Shown here: one piece after another, positions 9,837-20,009 of the stretch
How the letters are laid out: every line of letters starts with the position of its first letter
Numbering within the stretch: position 1 is the first letter of the stretch
From: Psychrosphaera sp. B3R10
GTDB lineage: Bacteria > Pseudomonadota > Gammaproteobacteria > Enterobacterales > Alteromonadaceae
DNA length: 64,000 nucleotides
Assembly: GCF_018861025.1 (NCBI RefSeq)
Contig: NZ_JAHKQH010000009.1
Location: 179,861 to 243,860 of the forward strand
Direction: 5' to 3'
The notes under the pieces: model-generated
The model's database searches: none
Told to the model about the DNA's origin: nothing
Seen by the model: the letters and a program-made list of their open reading frames with translations, nothing else
Made by a program: the position numbers and the translations under genes

Positions 9837-11333
9837 ATGAACAAACGGTTTATCACTACTTTTGCAGCAATTCTTATTGGATTTTCAAGTTTGTTAAGTG
9901 CTAACAATACGTTAATCTTAGATACGTTGTATGAGCAGGGGATCAAGTTCATTTCTTCAGATACCCTTTCAGGTAGAAGTGCAAGTGCGTTTAGCGTCTA
10001 CAAAATGATGGCTAAAACCGACAGTGAGCATCCAAAAACCCATTCATTTGCATTGTTACTCGACACCGCAACTAAACAACAGGTAATGGCACTTGTTCAG
10101 CAAGGTCAGTCGTTAGACGCTGACCGTTTAAAACTTGAATATTTGTCACTGCAGTATGAAGTAGGTGTTGAGCCTTCCAGTTGGGCGGCATTAAAACAAA
10201 GTTTTACTCAAGCCCCTGCAACCACCAGTCAAGTTGCAAAGACACCAGTACCAAAAATTTCTCCTGCTGACCTAAAAGCAACAAATCAACTGTCGAGTAG
10301 TCAGGTTAGAACTTTGATTTCAAATACCAAAGTATATTTACGTCAAAAACAATTTTTTGCTCCTGAACATAAAAATGCCTTTAATAATATTAGACGTTTG
10401 TTAAAAGACAATCCTAAAAATACCAAAGCGATTGCCCAGTATTTTAATTTGCTTGAAGACGTTCAAGAAGAAGTTGATGATTTGCTGGATGACGGAGAAA
10501 TTTTTAAAGCCATTTCACTGACCGAACAAGGCCTGAGCGAGCTACCAGATCACGCATTATTGCTTAATTTAAATGAACGTGCGATTGGATTACAAAACAT
10601 TGATAGTCATATTAGTGCGTTACATGATCCAAATGAATATATTCCAGAGTTGTCTACATCAACTCGTAATGCGCTATTGTCAAATGCAAAAACCTACCTA
10701 AAAAGAAAGCAATTTTTCGCTCCTGAGTCGTCGAACGCCTACTCTAAATACAAACGTGTATTGACTAGCGAACCGGATAATTCAAAAGCAAAAACGGGTA
10801 TGTTCAAACTAGTTAAAGAGCTTGATGAAGAAATAAAAGAATTAGTTAGCGACGGTAAAATTGAGTTGGCAAGAAACTTATTGCATCAAGCACTTAGTGC
10901 GATACCTGAAATGGCCAGTTGGAGTTCAACACTAGTAAAACTTGATGAGTTAAGTGCATTAAAACAAAAACGTTTGGATTATGCACAAGCTACCTATTCT
11001 CCAACCATGTCATCAAGAAACCGCAAGGCGTTGCTTACAAATGCGAGATCATATATCCGCAGTGGTAACTTTTTTAGCGTAGGCGACAGCACTAAAAATG
11101 CAAATGATGCTTTATTTAAAGTATTAGCGGCTGAACCTGATAATGAAAAAGTGGCTGGATATTTTGACGACTTAATTAAGAAAGTGAATGAAACTGCAGT
11201 TGAGTTGGCAGAAGATGGTGAATTAAATCGAGCGGCGAGTTTAATTAATCAAGCTTTAACATTCCATGCAGGTCACCCAGCATTAGCGACATCAAGCGGC
11301 AGTTTAAACAGCCTTATCGCAGTTATTCAGTAA
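9837..11333 (+). CDS. Exported protein with three ~120-residue internal repeats, function unknown
   Basis: I do not recognise a named family. A signal peptide (MNKRFITTFAAILIGFSSLLSA) is followed by a ~125-residue unique region. Three tandem repeats start at residues 152, 272 and 391. Each opens with a block like S..R.ALL.NA..Y...K.FFAP, then NA....R.L...P.N.KA, then an acidic helix (EE..EL..DGE...A..L...AL...P). The last part resembles a TPR-like helical hairpin, so a periplasmic helical scaffold is plausible. The repeats share pattern more than identity, which suggests old duplications. The gene is monocistronic, with TATAAT at 9786-9791 as a possible -10. Confidence 0.75.
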   Translation: MNKRFITTFAAILIGFSSLLSANNTLILDTLYEQGIKFISSDTLSGRSASAFSVYKMMAKTDSEHPKTHSFALLLDTATKQQVMALVQQGQSLDADRLKLEYLSLQYEVGVEPSSWAALKQSFTQAPATTSQVAKTPVPKISPADLKATNQLSSSQVRTLISNTKVYLRQKQFFAPEHKNAFNNIRRLLKDNPKNTKAIAQYFNLLEDVQEEVDDLLDDGEIFKAISLTEQGLSELPDHALLLNLNERAIGLQNIDSHISALHDPNEYIPELSTSTRNALLSNAKTYLKRKQFFAPESSNAYSKYKRVLTSEPDNSKAKTGMFKLVKELDEEIKELVSDGKIELARNLLHQALSAIPEMASWSSTLVKLDELSALKQKRLDYAQATYSPTMSSRNRKALLTNARSYIRSGNFFSVGDSTKNANDALFKVLAAEPDNEKVAGYFDDLIKKVNETAVELAEDGELNRAASLINQALTFHAGHPALATSSGSLNSLIAVIQ

Positions 11334-11341
11334 TATCTAAA

Positions 11342-11380
11342 ACTCAAAGAAGTTACCTATTATAGATAACTTCTTTGAGT
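11342..11380. terminator. Long inverted repeat between convergent genes
   Basis: Arms ACTCAAAGAAGTTA and TAACTTCTTTGAGT are perfect 14-bp complements around an 11-nt loop. It sits between the repeat protein (+) and the chemotaxis receptor (-), as expected of a bidirectional terminator. The tails are only moderately T-rich. Confidence 0.6.
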
Positions 11381-11462
11381 CTATGTGTTTGGTTAGTTCT
11401 ATTTATTCTGCATAACAAACACTTTGGTAAACCGAGCTTTATCCTGAGTCAGATTAACCCGG

Positions 11463-13097
11463 TTAATTCAGTTTAAATCGACTTACAGAATCACTGAGTT
11501 GTTTCGCCTCAACTCTCGCATTTCTTGCTCTCTCGCCATTTTGCGACGCAATTTCAAACGTATTTGCCGTTTTATCAGCGAGCTCAGTTAGGTACTTACT
11601 TATTTCTTGTGCGACCTGACTTTGCTCTTCAGTCGCGGTTGCGGTTTGCGCAGCAACGTCGGTTACTTTTTGCGAAGCTTCTGCAATTTTAGATAATGCC
11701 GTTAAGGTTTGTTTAGACAGTGCTACTGTAGATTCAGTTACCGCGCTACCGGCATTAATCGATTCCACAGCATGTTCAACACCATTTTGTAAATTCTCGA
11801 TCATTTTTTGAATGTTCTCAGTACTCTGCTGAGTCTTACTCGCCAACGTACGCACTTCATCTGCTACAACGGCAAAGCCTCGTCCCTGCTCACCCGCACG
11901 GGCGGCTTCAATTGCTGCATTTAATGCCAGTAAGTTTGTTTGCTCAGCGATACCACGGATAACATCTAGAACCGATGCTATATCCGCTGAGTTCTCAGAC
12001 AATTTAATAATAACCTCAGCCGCATTGGCAACCGTATCTGACAAGTTAGAAATTTCAGTAACGGCTGATTCAGTAATTCGAGTGCCCTCTTCAGTCAATA
12101 CTGTTACCTGCTGTAACTCATCTGCGGTTAAATGCGCGTTTTCAGCAACTTCTTTTATTGCATAAGACATCTCATTTACAGACGTCGCGATTTGCTCAAC
12201 AGATTCAGATTGTTCTTGGCTGATCTCCTGCACTCTTTTCGCACCGCCATCCATCTGTCCAACACCCTCAATAACTTTTGAAGACTGACCAACGATGGAC
12301 GAGATAAGTTTCGCTAAATCATTTACAAACTGATCTAAACTGTTTTCCACATCACCAATTTCATCATGGCGTTTCGAGTTAAGACGTTGAGTTAAATCGC
12401 CATCGCCGCTGTTTAAGCTATCAATTTGGTTGCGTAGCGTTATCAAAGAATTCGACATTAACTTAGGACCGATATAACCAATCGTCATCATTCCACAAAC
12501 AATAATTAAACTAATCGTAAGCAAAACACTCTGTTGATTAGCCACTGAGTCTACTGTTTCTGATGACACAAACTTAGACATTTTGTCGGCTTCTTCCCCT
12601 GCAATGTCATAAAAACTCCGCAGCGCTTCAAAAGCCACTAACGAACTCTTAGCGCTTACATCCCGAGCTTTGTAAACATCACTCTTACTGACCAATTCAA
12701 AAACTTCGCCACTTTCTTGCAACCACGTTTTGTAGGCTGGTTCAAACCCACTTAATTTAGCTAAAATCTCAGGATAAGCCTGAAGCAGCGATTTGTACTT
12801 ATTCATGCGTTCAAGCGCTTGTTGCGCATTATCTTGATAATCGACAAATGCTTGTTTAGCAGATTCACTATTAGGGGAATTAAGTAAAACTTGCTGCTCG
12901 GCAACACGGGCTTGATATAAATCTCTGTCGGCGTTTAAAACAGCCGAGATAGCTGGATTAAATTTTTTCCCAAATAAATCTAACGCAGATTCGGTTTTTG
13001 ATATTAGTGCGTTATAAAATGCCACCAACAGTATGAGAAATAGCGCAATTGCGCCAAAGGCTGCGGTATATCTGAATCGGATGCTATGTACATTCAT
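11463..13097 (-). CDS. Methyl-accepting chemotaxis protein with 4HB periplasmic sensor
   Basis: Inner-membrane chemoreceptor signalling to CheA/CheW. TM1 is at ~9-28, a mostly helical periplasmic domain of the 4HB_MCP kind spans ~35-185, TM2 is at ~190-210, and a HAMP domain follows to ~265. The cytoplasmic coiled coil contains the hairpin tip with [19 protein letters not shown] and [13 protein letters not shown]. The usual C-terminal pentapeptide for CheR tethering is not seen. Length 544 is typical. It is divergent from the DeoR gene. The ligand is unknown. Confidence 0.93.
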   Translation of the reverse strand: MNVHSIRFRYTAAFGAIALFLILLVAFYNALISKTESALDLFGKKFNPAISAVLNADRDLYQARVAEQQVLLNSPNSESAKQAFVDYQDNAQQALERMNKYKSLLQAYPEILAKLSGFEPAYKTWLQESGEVFELVSKSDVYKARDVSAKSSLVAFEALRSFYDIAGEEADKMSKFVSSETVDSVANQQSVLLTISLIIVCGMMTIGYIGPKLMSNSLITLRNQIDSLNSGDGDLTQRLNSKRHDEIGDVENSLDQFVNDLAKLISSIVGQSSKVIEGVGQMDGGAKRVQEISQEQSESVEQIATSVNEMSYAIKEVAENAHLTADELQQVTVLTEEGTRITESAVTEISNLSDTVANAAEVIIKLSENSADIASVLDVIRGIAEQTNLLALNAAIEAARAGEQGRGFAVVADEVRTLASKTQQSTENIQKMIENLQNGVEHAVESINAGSAVTESTVALSKQTLTALSKIAEASQKVTDVAAQTATATEEQSQVAQEISKYLTELADKTANTFEIASQNGERARNARVEAKQLSDSVSRFKLN

Positions 13098-13216
13098 ATT
13101 AATTTCAGCTAGTTGATAAAGATAATAATTAATATAGATGAGGTATTTAACTTTATCGACTTTATATTTTTTGTGAACAACTTGACGTGTGTTATTACGA
13201 AACTATAATGGTTTCG

Positions 13217-13282
13217 TTTCGAAAGTTACAAGATTCGAACATTGTTAATTTCGAAAGCCTGTTTCCCAACTTGCTTTCGAAA
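13217..13282 (+). promoter_or_regulatory. Tandem TTTCGAAA palindromes upstream of the deoR-type gene and glmS
   Basis: Three perfect TTTCGAAA palindromes occur at 13217-13224, 13249-13256 and 13275-13282. A weaker ATTCGAAC lies at 13233-13240. The first three centres are exactly 16 bp apart. They sit 65-130 nt upstream of the GTG start of the DeoR-family regulator and in the divergent promoter region of the chemoreceptor. DeoR proteins often bind repeated operators and self-regulate, so these are the best operator candidates. Confidence 0.6.
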
Positions 13283-13346
13283 ATGACTAGGTTCACTATC
13301 CGATAAACAATTTGAACAAATATCAAACTATAAACGGGACTTTTAA

Positions 13347-14105
13347 GTGCAAAAACGCGACACTCAATCTAGACGACGAGCAATTGTTGACTTAGTAAAT
13401 GACAAATTAGAAGTGAGCGTAGATGAATTAACGGCTAGCTTTGGTACGTCAGAAGTGACCATTCGCAAAGACTTAACCGCACTTGAAAACAGTGGATTGT
13501 TGTTGCGTAAATATGGCGGTGCTATCTCACTACCAAAAGGCTCATCCGAGCTCAGTAGTCCTCAGGTTTCTAGTCGCAAACAGAACATTGCTAAAGCCGC
13601 GGCCAGTTTAATAAAAGATCACAACCGAATTGTCATAGATAGTGGCTCAACCACATCAACATTATTGCTGCACGCTCAACATGTGCGAGGTTTAGTGGTT
13701 ATGACCAACTCAATGCAAGTGGCGAATCAAACTTTTGAACTTGAAAACGAACCAACCTTGTTGATGACTGGTGGCACATGGGACCCACAATCCTGTTCGT
13801 TTCAAGGCCAACTCGCAGAATCTATGTTAGATTCATATAACTTTGATCAGGCGTTTTTAGGCGCCTCTGGACTTGATGTTACGCGTGGTACAACAACGTT
13901 TAACGAATTAACAAATTTAAGCCGCGTGATGGCAAAAGTATCTCAGCAAGTTATCGTCCTTGCAGAGTCAGACAAATTACAACGAAAAATACCAAATTTA
14001 GAGCTTCCCTGGAGCGAAATAGATGTCCTGATCACTGATTCAGACATTGACGCAAACAGTGAAGCGCAAATCGCAAAAAATAACGTAAAAATTATAAAAG
14101 TTTAA
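13347..14105 (+). CDS. DeoR/GlpR-family transcriptional regulator (GlmR-like)
   Basis: Sugar-phosphate-responsive regulator. The N-terminal winged HTH (residues ~5-57) includes [20 protein letters not shown] and ends in the GGA segment. The DeoRC sensor domain shows [13 protein letters not shown] and VLAESDKL. The start is GTG at 13347 and no better ATG lies upstream. It ends 13 nt before glmS, so the pair is an operon. A glmS-adjacent DeoR protein is known in Pseudomonas (GlmR), which suggests control of amino-sugar synthesis in response to GlcN-6-P or a related metabolite. That ligand is inferred. Confidence 0.87.
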   Translation: MQKRDTQSRRRAIVDLVNDKLEVSVDELTASFGTSEVTIRKDLTALENSGLLLRKYGGAISLPKGSSELSSPQVSSRKQNIAKAAASLIKDHNRIVIDSGSTTSTLLLHAQHVRGLVVMTNSMQVANQTFELENEPTLLMTGGTWDPQSCSFQGQLAESMLDSYNFDQAFLGASGLDVTRGTTTFNELTNLSRVMAKVSQQVIVLAESDKLQRKIPNLELPWSEIDVLITDSDIDANSEAQIAKNNVKIIKV

Positions 14106-14118
14106 TTGGAGAGAGAAC

Positions 14119-15951
14119 ATGTGTGGAATAGTTGGTGGTGTAGCTGAACGTCGGATCGTAAATATCCTGTTAGAAGGTTTAAAACGATTAGAATATCGTG
14201 GATATGATTCTGCAGGTGTCGCCTTATTAGATGGCGACGGCGTAATAAAACGTGAACGCGAAGTTGGCAAGGTACAGGCACTAGCCGATGCCGTAGCTGC
14301 TTCTGGTCTAAATGGTACCACTGGTATCGCGCACACTCGTTGGGCCACTCACGGCGGCGTTACGCAAGCCAATGCTCACCCACATATTTCGTCAACTGAA
14401 ATTGCTTTAGTTCACAACGGTATCATTGAAAACCACGAAAGCCTGAGAGAACAGTTACAACAAGACGGATACGACTTCTCCTCAGCCACTGACACAGAAG
14501 TAATTGCTCACTTAGTAGCAAAAAACCGCAAACAGCACGATACGCTATTGGCAGCAGTTCAGGTTTCAGTTAAACAACTTGAAGGCGCTTACGGCACAGT
14601 CATCATGGAACCACAAAACCCTGACCGCATCGTTGTTGCTCGTTCAGGTTCACCATTAGTTATTGGTTTAGGTATGGGCGAGAACTTTGTTGCTTCAGAC
14701 CAACTTGCCCTTTTACCAGTAACTCGCCGTTTTATCTTCTTAGAAGAAGGTGATGTGGCAGAAGTAACACGTGATTCAGTTAATATTTACGATGCCGATG
14801 GTAACCCAGTAACACGTGAAATTAACGAATCAACGGTCACTCATGACGCAGGTGACAAAGGCGCTTACCGTCACTACATGTTAAAAGAAATCCATGAACA
14901 ACCAATTGCAGTACGTAATACTTTAGCTAGCCGTATTAACGAAAATACCGTAATTGAAGACTGTTTAGGCGACAACGCCGCTGAAATCCTAAAAGGGATA
15001 GACCATGTTCAAATTATTGCATGTGGCACCTCATATCACTCAGGCATGGTTGCTCGCTATTGGTTAGAGTCACTCGCCAATGTAAGTTGTAATATCGAGA
15101 TTGCATCTGAGTTCCGTTACCGCAAATCTTATGTTCCTAAAAACTCGCTTATCGTCACGATTTCCCAATCTGGAGAAACCGCAGATACTCTTGCTGCACT
15201 AAGACTTGCAAAAGAAATTGGCTACAAAGCCAGCTTAACTATTTGTAACGTGCCAGGTTCATCACTTGTCAGAGAATCAGACTTAGCGGTTATGACAAAT
15301 GCCGGTGCTGAAATTGGCGTTGCATCAACCAAAGCATTTACCACACAATTAGTTGCGTTACTTATGTTAACCGCAGCCTTAGGTAAACAAAAAGGGATGA
15401 CAGCCGAAGTTCAGAAACAGATTGTGACTGCACTTAGCAGCTTACCTGCAAAATTAGAAGAGTCACTTCTAATGAGCGAAGGCATCGAAAAAATGGCTGA
15501 AGAATTTGCTGATAAACATCACAGTCTGTTTTTAGGTCGTGGCGAGCAATACCCAATCGCGATGGAAGGCGCATTAAAGCTTAAAGAAATCTCTTATATT
15601 CACGCCGAAGCCTATGCTGCCGGTGAATTAAAACACGGTCCTTTAGCGCTAATCGACGCAGAAATGCCAATCATCGTTGTTGCACCTAATAATGAATTGT
15701 TGGAAAAACTAAAATCAAACGTTGAAGAAGTTCGCGCCCGCGGCGGTATTTTGTATGTCTTCGCCGACAAAGACGCTAAGTTCAAAGGCGACGATACAAT
15801 GCGAGTAATGGAAGTACCACACGTTGACGAACTTATCGCGCCAATTGTGTACACCATTCCATTACAGCTATTAAGCTACTACGTCGCAATCATCAAAGGC
15901 ACCGACGTTGACCAACCTCGTAATTTAGCGAAAAGCGTTACGGTTGAATAA
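14119..15951 (+). CDS. glmS: Glutamine-fructose-6-phosphate aminotransferase GlmS
   Basis: First committed step of hexosamine synthesis: Fru-6-P plus Gln gives GlcN-6-P plus Glu. The N-terminal class II glutaminase starts MCGIVGG, with Cys2 exposed after Met removal, and continues with [11 protein letters not shown]. Two SIS domains bind the sugar phosphate ([25 protein letters not shown]) and the protein ends LAKSVTVE as usual. Length 610 equals E. coli GlmS. A strong GGAGAG ribosome site precedes the ATG. No glmS-ribozyme-like structure is evident in the 13-nt gap to the regulator. Confidence 0.97.
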   Translation: MCGIVGGVAERRIVNILLEGLKRLEYRGYDSAGVALLDGDGVIKREREVGKVQALADAVAASGLNGTTGIAHTRWATHGGVTQANAHPHISSTEIALVHNGIIENHESLREQLQQDGYDFSSATDTEVIAHLVAKNRKQHDTLLAAVQVSVKQLEGAYGTVIMEPQNPDRIVVARSGSPLVIGLGMGENFVASDQLALLPVTRRFIFLEEGDVAEVTRDSVNIYDADGNPVTREINESTVTHDAGDKGAYRHYMLKEIHEQPIAVRNTLASRINENTVIEDCLGDNAAEILKGIDHVQIIACGTSYHSGMVARYWLESLANVSCNIEIASEFRYRKSYVPKNSLIVTISQSGETADTLAALRLAKEIGYKASLTICNVPGSSLVRESDLAVMTNAGAEIGVASTKAFTTQLVALLMLTAALGKQKGMTAEVQKQIVTALSSLPAKLEESLLMSEGIEKMAEEFADKHHSLFLGRGEQYPIAMEGALKLKEISYIHAEAYAAGELKHGPLALIDAEMPIIVVAPNNELLEKLKSNVEEVRARGGILYVFADKDAKFKGDDTMRVMEVPHVDELIAPIVYTIPLQLLSYYVAIIKGTDVDQPRNLAKSVTVE

Positions 15952-15986
15952 GCAATTGATATAAAACAACTTATTATTGTCGGAAG

Positions 15987-16046
15987 ACAATAAAGTTTGA
16001 AACTTAACAATAAAGATTGAAACTTTACAATAAAGATGGAAACAAA
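15987..16046 (+). repeat. Three 20-nt tandem repeats downstream of glmS
   Basis: Three consecutive 20-nt units (15987-16006, 16007-16026, 16027-16046) share the consensus ACAATAAAGATTGAAACTTT. Units 1 and 2 differ at only two positions and unit 3 is diverged at its end. They lie in the glmS 3' untranslated region just before its terminator. Confidence 0.8.
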
Positions 16047-16049
16047 ATA

Positions 16050-16073
16050 AAAGGGCTCATTGAGCCCTTTTTT
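16050..16073 (+). terminator. Rho-independent terminator of the deoR-glmS operon
   Basis: A 9-bp stem (AAAGGGCTC / GAGCCCTTT) with a 3-nt loop is followed by a run of T. The remaining ~255 bases up to the next gene at 16329 hold nothing else I can support. Confidence 0.85.
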
Positions 16074-16328
16074 ACTAATCGTGTGAGAATTAAAGCATAT
16101 CGCTAAACAGCGATTGGTAACCCTTGCCGAAAAACCAACTCACTTTTGGACATAGACGAGTTAGGATCAGATTGCGTCTGTGCTACTACAGATAAGTTAA
16201 AACGTCTTTTTTAATCTGAACTCCCAGTAAATTTGAGAGTTCAGTTTTAGCGTAAATATATGCCCTCTAGATAGAGCGATTATTTTTTTCAAAAATTTAA
16301 TCATTTCTTCTGAGATAAGAGTTGTACA

Positions 16329-17618
16329 TTAAGCAGTGATTGGTAAATTAAAGGTAAACTCACTGCCTTTACCAAGCTCACTTTTTACTGATAAATCGCC
16401 GCCATGAGCTAATGCGATACGTTTGCATAAAAATAACCCTAAACCAACACCTTTATTGCTGCGGTTGTTTACGTTTTCTGCTTGAGAAAAGGGCTCAAAC
16501 ACCTTAGACAAAAACTGTTCATCCATTCCTGAGCCAAAATCTCTTACCGTGATTGTTAATTGATCCGCATGCTTTTTACAGCTAACAAGTACCGGGCTAG
16601 AGTCGATGGTATGGGTTAGCGCATTCTCAATCAAATTACGCACTAAAAACTTAAAGCGGCCTAAATCAATATCAACAACTCTCTCTGGAATTGAGCCTTC
16701 TAGTGTTAAGTTGTCTATGCCATCAAAACTATTAATGATGTCTGCTATCACATTGGGAAAGTAATATGGCTCTAAATTTAATAGTTTGTGTGAATCTCGC
16801 AGCCGTTCACTTTCTAGTAGTTGCTCAACAATCGAATCCATTTTGTTTATTTCGTTATTAAGCTTAGACACAGTTTGGTCGTTGTTTAAAAGTGCCAGCA
16901 ACACCTTCATTCTTGCCATAGGTGATCTCAATTCATGGCTAACTGAGAGCAATAATTCATTCTTTGAAGCAAAAAGTTCTTCTAAATTTTCAGCCATAGT
17001 ATTTAATCCATTGGTGAGTTTTCCCAAGTCATTGGCCGGGTGAGTTTGAATGCGGTGTTTAAGGTTGCCTTGGCTAATTTGAGTGGCGCTGTCTATGGCG
17101 CTTTGGATTGGACTTAATTGCTTATTCAACAACTGATAGTTAACAAACAATACTAATAGCACACCAAGCCAAGGCCAAAACACCAGCCAGTTTGGGTAAA
17201 CGATAAGGTTAGCTATTTGCGAGGTGACCGCGATGGTTGTGTTATTTGATGTGGTAAACACAAAATACTTCGTGCCTACTTTTGTAAAAAACAGCTTGCC
17301 AAGAGGTGTTGCGTTATTCATTAGCTTTTCAGGTGTTGGTAGCGGATCTCCGGTTAACCAAACCTTTTCACCTCTGGTAATTTGTATCGCCACACGATTC
17401 TTTTTAGCTTCTGTCTTTAAATGCTCAATATCGATTGCCCCTGCAACTAATTTAGCCATCATCTCATGCAGCGCTTCATGTCTGTCTAAAACAATTTGCT
17501 GTGCCTTTTGTTCAGACATGGAAAAACTCCCTAGTAAAACCAGAACAATTAGTAGTAGTGTCGTGATGGCAAACAGTAAAAAGAAGCGCGTGTATAAGTT
17601 CAAGTTTGGGAGTTTCAC
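16329..17618 (-). CDS. Sensor histidine kinase, OmpR-partner type
   Basis: Inner-membrane kinase of a two-component system. TM1 is at ~10-32, a ~100-residue periplasmic region follows, TM2 is at ~147-165, then HAMP (~167-220). The HisKA phosphoacceptor is His228 in SVSHELRSP. The ATPase domain has N, G1 (FGSGMD) and G2 (GVGLGLFL) boxes. The GTG start overlaps the stop of the response regulator by 4 nt (GTGA), so the two are translationally coupled. The divergent neighbours are two small membrane proteins that could be targets. The signal is unknown. Confidence 0.92.
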   Translation of the reverse strand: MKLPNLNLYTRFFLLFAITTLLLIVLVLLGSFSMSEQKAQQIVLDRHEALHEMMAKLVAGAIDIEHLKTEAKKNRVAIQITRGEKVWLTGDPLPTPEKLMNNATPLGKLFFTKVGTKYFVFTTSNNTTIAVTSQIANLIVYPNWLVFWPWLGVLLVLFVNYQLLNKQLSPIQSAIDSATQISQGNLKHRIQTHPANDLGKLTNGLNTMAENLEELFASKNELLLSVSHELRSPMARMKVLLALLNNDQTVSKLNNEINKMDSIVEQLLESERLRDSHKLLNLEPYYFPNVIADIINSFDGIDNLTLEGSIPERVVDIDLGRFKFLVRNLIENALTHTIDSSPVLVSCKKHADQLTITVRDFGSGMDEQFLSKVFEPFSQAENVNNRSNKGVGLGLFLCKRIALAHGGDLSVKSELGKGSEFTFNLPITA

Positions 17619-18310
17619 AATGGCTTCCCTATAAATGTGTAACCAATGCCCCTGATGGTTTTTATGAACATGGGATCTGCGGCAGAATCATTCAGTTTTT
17701 GTCTTAGTCGACTGAGCAATATATCGACAGCGCGACCATACAAGTCAACTTCTACACCTTTTAACGCGCCGGTGATTTGTTCTCGGTTATAAACCTTGCC
17801 TGGATTGCTCGCCAGCGTATAAAGCAAGTGAAATTCCATGCCGGACAAGCTGACCTCTTCACCGTTCACTTTAACTAATTGCTGTGCGGGAAAAATATCA
17901 AGGCTAGCAAACTGAATGTGCTCCTGTTTTTCGGTTTCTTCCTTTTTACTCCTTGTTCGTCGAAGTAAAGCTTGTACTCTGGCTAACAGCTCTAATGGTT
18001 CAAAAGGCTTGGGTAAGTAATCATCAACACCAATTTCGAAGCCATGTACTTTATCTTCTAACTTACCTCTAGCAGTCAACATAATGATAGGTAAAGTGTA
18101 TTTTTTTCGGATCTGTTCACATAAGGTAAAGCCATCGACATTGGGCATCATCACATCCAAAAGCAGTAATAATGGAGCTTCCTTTTCTATTAGCTCCATT
18201 GCTAAAAGCGGATCATTGGCTACGATGAGCTCACATTGATGATTGTTGAAGAAAGCAGCTAAACTTTCCGTTAACTCTTCATCATCATCAATTATTAATA
18301 TCTTTGTCAT
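17615..18310 (-). CDS. OmpR/PhoB-family response regulator
   Basis: Transcription factor phosphorylated by the overlapping kinase. The receiver domain (1-120) has the acidic pair DDDEE, the phosphorylated Asp52 in LLLDVMMP and the conserved Lys in PKPFEP. A C-terminal winged HTH (~135-228) ends RGIGYTF. The start is taken as the ATG at 18310 (MTKILIIDDDEE), which gives the canonical N-terminus. An upstream ATG at 18364 would add 18 residues unlike the family. Length is 231. Confidence 0.93.
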   Translation of the reverse strand: MTKILIIDDDEELTESLAAFFNNHQCELIVANDPLLAMELIEKEAPLLLLLDVMMPNVDGFTLCEQIRKKYTLPIIMLTARGKLEDKVHGFEIGVDDYLPKPFEPLELLARVQALLRRTRSKKEETEKQEHIQFASLDIFPAQQLVKVNGEEVSLSGMEFHLLYTLASNPGKVYNREQITGALKGVEVDLYGRAVDILLSRLRQKLNDSAADPMFIKTIRGIGYTFIGKPL

Positions 18311-18455
18311 AGTAGCTACTTGTGTATTGTTTACGACATATTCTTCCATGAGAGAGTCAAACACAAACCTTTCATTGCAATTGTTACACTATGTTACCCA
18401 AGCCATTAGTGGAAGTGGGTATGATCGCTCCTAATTACCAACAAAGGAGCATTTT

Positions 18456-19160
18456 ATGTCAATACTTAACAACAGTAACAAATCCATCGCGAGATTATTA
18501 GCATGTTTAATGCTTGTGCAAATGATCTTGGGAATAATTTTAAATTTCTATTTTTTAAAACCAATTTTAAGATATGACGGCTCCGTAGGTACTCAAGAAC
18601 TCATCTATATACTAGGAAGTGCAACTCTTGTGGCGCTTATTATTAGTTCACTTAATTTAGTATTTGGTTTGCTACTGCCAAAAGACAGAGTGAGTAGACA
18701 AAGCGGCATGTTTATTACCCTTATTGCCTTGGCAGCAGTAGGAATAGTGCTTTCTACAGTTGAATACGCAAAACTGTCTGAATACGTAGTATTTTTAACA
18801 GGTGGTTATTTAGATGCGGGTTCAATTAGAGAGGCATTCGAGCCACTGAAAAAGCTACTGGCGACAGGAAGAAATGAGGCGCACTTTTTTTCAATATTTA
18901 TATCAAGTTTAAGCTTGTTGTTTTTCTATGGCTTGGTTCTAAGAGAAAAACTGCTGCCAACTTACCTTGCCAGTTTCGCGGTTTTCTCCGTAACACTTCA
19001 GTTGATTGCAGTCGGCCATACCTTTTTTGAATTATCCATTCCAACGTTGATTCAAGCGCCTATCGCTCTAACTCAACTTATTGTGCCGATTTATCTTTTA
19101 GTGGCAGGGTTTAAATGTGACTCACATTTAGTTAGTGAACAGCTTGAAAAAGCCAGTTAA
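18456..19160 (+). CDS. Six-TM membrane protein, DUF4386-like
   Basis: Polytopic membrane protein of 234 residues with about six hydrophobic segments (near 12-35, 50-73, 85-105, 140-160, 168-188 and 193-215). The middle, with a GGYLDA segment followed by a FFYGLVLREKLLP-like membrane hairpin, resembles DUF4386 proteins by eye, but I am not certain. A strong GGAG ribosome site lies 8 nt upstream. It is followed after 18 nt by another membrane protein gene and is divergent from the two-component system, which may control it. Function is unknown. Confidence 0.7.
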   Translation: MSILNNSNKSIARLLACLMLVQMILGIILNFYFLKPILRYDGSVGTQELIYILGSATLVALIISSLNLVFGLLLPKDRVSRQSGMFITLIALAAVGIVLSTVEYAKLSEYVVFLTGGYLDAGSIREAFEPLKKLLATGRNEAHFFSIFISSLSLLFFYGLVLREKLLPTYLASFAVFSVTLQLIAVGHTFFELSIPTLIQAPIALTQLIVPIYLLVAGFKCDSHLVSEQLEKAS

Positions 19161-19178
19161 TACTAGAGGAATCTCCCC

Positions 19179-19856
19179 ATGTTTTTATCGTTTTTTTTAG
19201 TGTTTCATATATGTGCGGGTGCTATCGCTCTGCTAGCTGGGTACTCAGTGATTGTTGCAAAAAAAGGACAGATGGCACATAAGTACTTAGGTCGAGTTTA
19301 TGTCGTAGCAATGTTAGCGCTTGGGCTTACTGGTACATATATAGCGATTATTAGAGAAATACCGCTTTCGATGCTAAATGGCCTAGTACTTTGCTACTTT
19401 GTATTGTCTTCAATAAACACGATTTGGCAAGCGCCTAAACAAACTAATGCATATGATAAGCTGCTGTTTACTTTTGTCATTCTGATTACGATTGGCTTTG
19501 GTTGGTATTCTTATTTAATCACCCAGTTAGAGAGCAAAGAGCTAGGTGGCTTTGGCATTGAAGCTTATTTAGTTTTCGGCAGTGTTATGGTTTTATGCTG
19601 TTTCGGTGATTGTCGTTTTTTAATACGTGGTGGATTAAGCGGAAATAGCAGATTAGTTAGACATTTATGGCGCATGTTTTTCCCACTTCTAATGTCGACA
19701 GCAGCATTCTTTCTTGGCCAAGCTAAACACTTACCTGAGTCTATACAACGAATAGAGCTCTTATTACTGCCCGTTGTTTTGGTCGTACTTACTACGATTT
19801 ACTGGATAACTAAAATGCAATTGAAACAAATTAAAACTAAAGCAAAAAATTTGTGA
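19179..19856 (+). CDS. Polytopic membrane protein, DUF2306-like
   Basis: A protein of 225 residues with six to seven predicted membrane helices. The N-terminal FHICAGAIALLAGY and the HKYLGRVYVVAM segment resemble the DUF2306 (YozB-like) family, in which a His and Arg lie at helix ends. It is co-transcribed with the preceding membrane protein gene. No catalytic motif is seen. Function is unknown; a membrane-stress or heme-related role would be speculation. Confidence 0.65.
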   Translation: MFLSFFLVFHICAGAIALLAGYSVIVAKKGQMAHKYLGRVYVVAMLALGLTGTYIAIIREIPLSMLNGLVLCYFVLSSINTIWQAPKQTNAYDKLLFTFVILITIGFGWYSYLITQLESKELGGFGIEAYLVFGSVMVLCCFGDCRFLIRGGLSGNSRLVRHLWRMFFPLLMSTAAFFLGQAKHLPESIQRIELLLLPVVLVVLTTIYWITKMQLKQIKTKAKNL

Positions 19857-20009
19857 GAATTATTTTAGCGCTGCGAACCATTAGTTAATAAGTCTTGCTC
19901 TGCTCGTTATGTCTATGACGCGCTCTTGCTAAATCATGCAGACGTAAATGGCAATGCATTTTTCTGAACAAGTAACTTTTATATCGGATTTAAAAGCAGG
20001 AGGAAACAT

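Noticed and set aside
14106..14118. glmS ribozyme or riboswitch before glmS
   Set aside because: Only 13 nt separate the regulator stop from the glmS ATG, and no ribozyme-like sequence is present.
15987..16046. Miniature CRISPR or attachment site downstream of glmS
   Set aside because: The units are directly contiguous with no spacers and there is no adjacent integrase. Plain tandem repeat.
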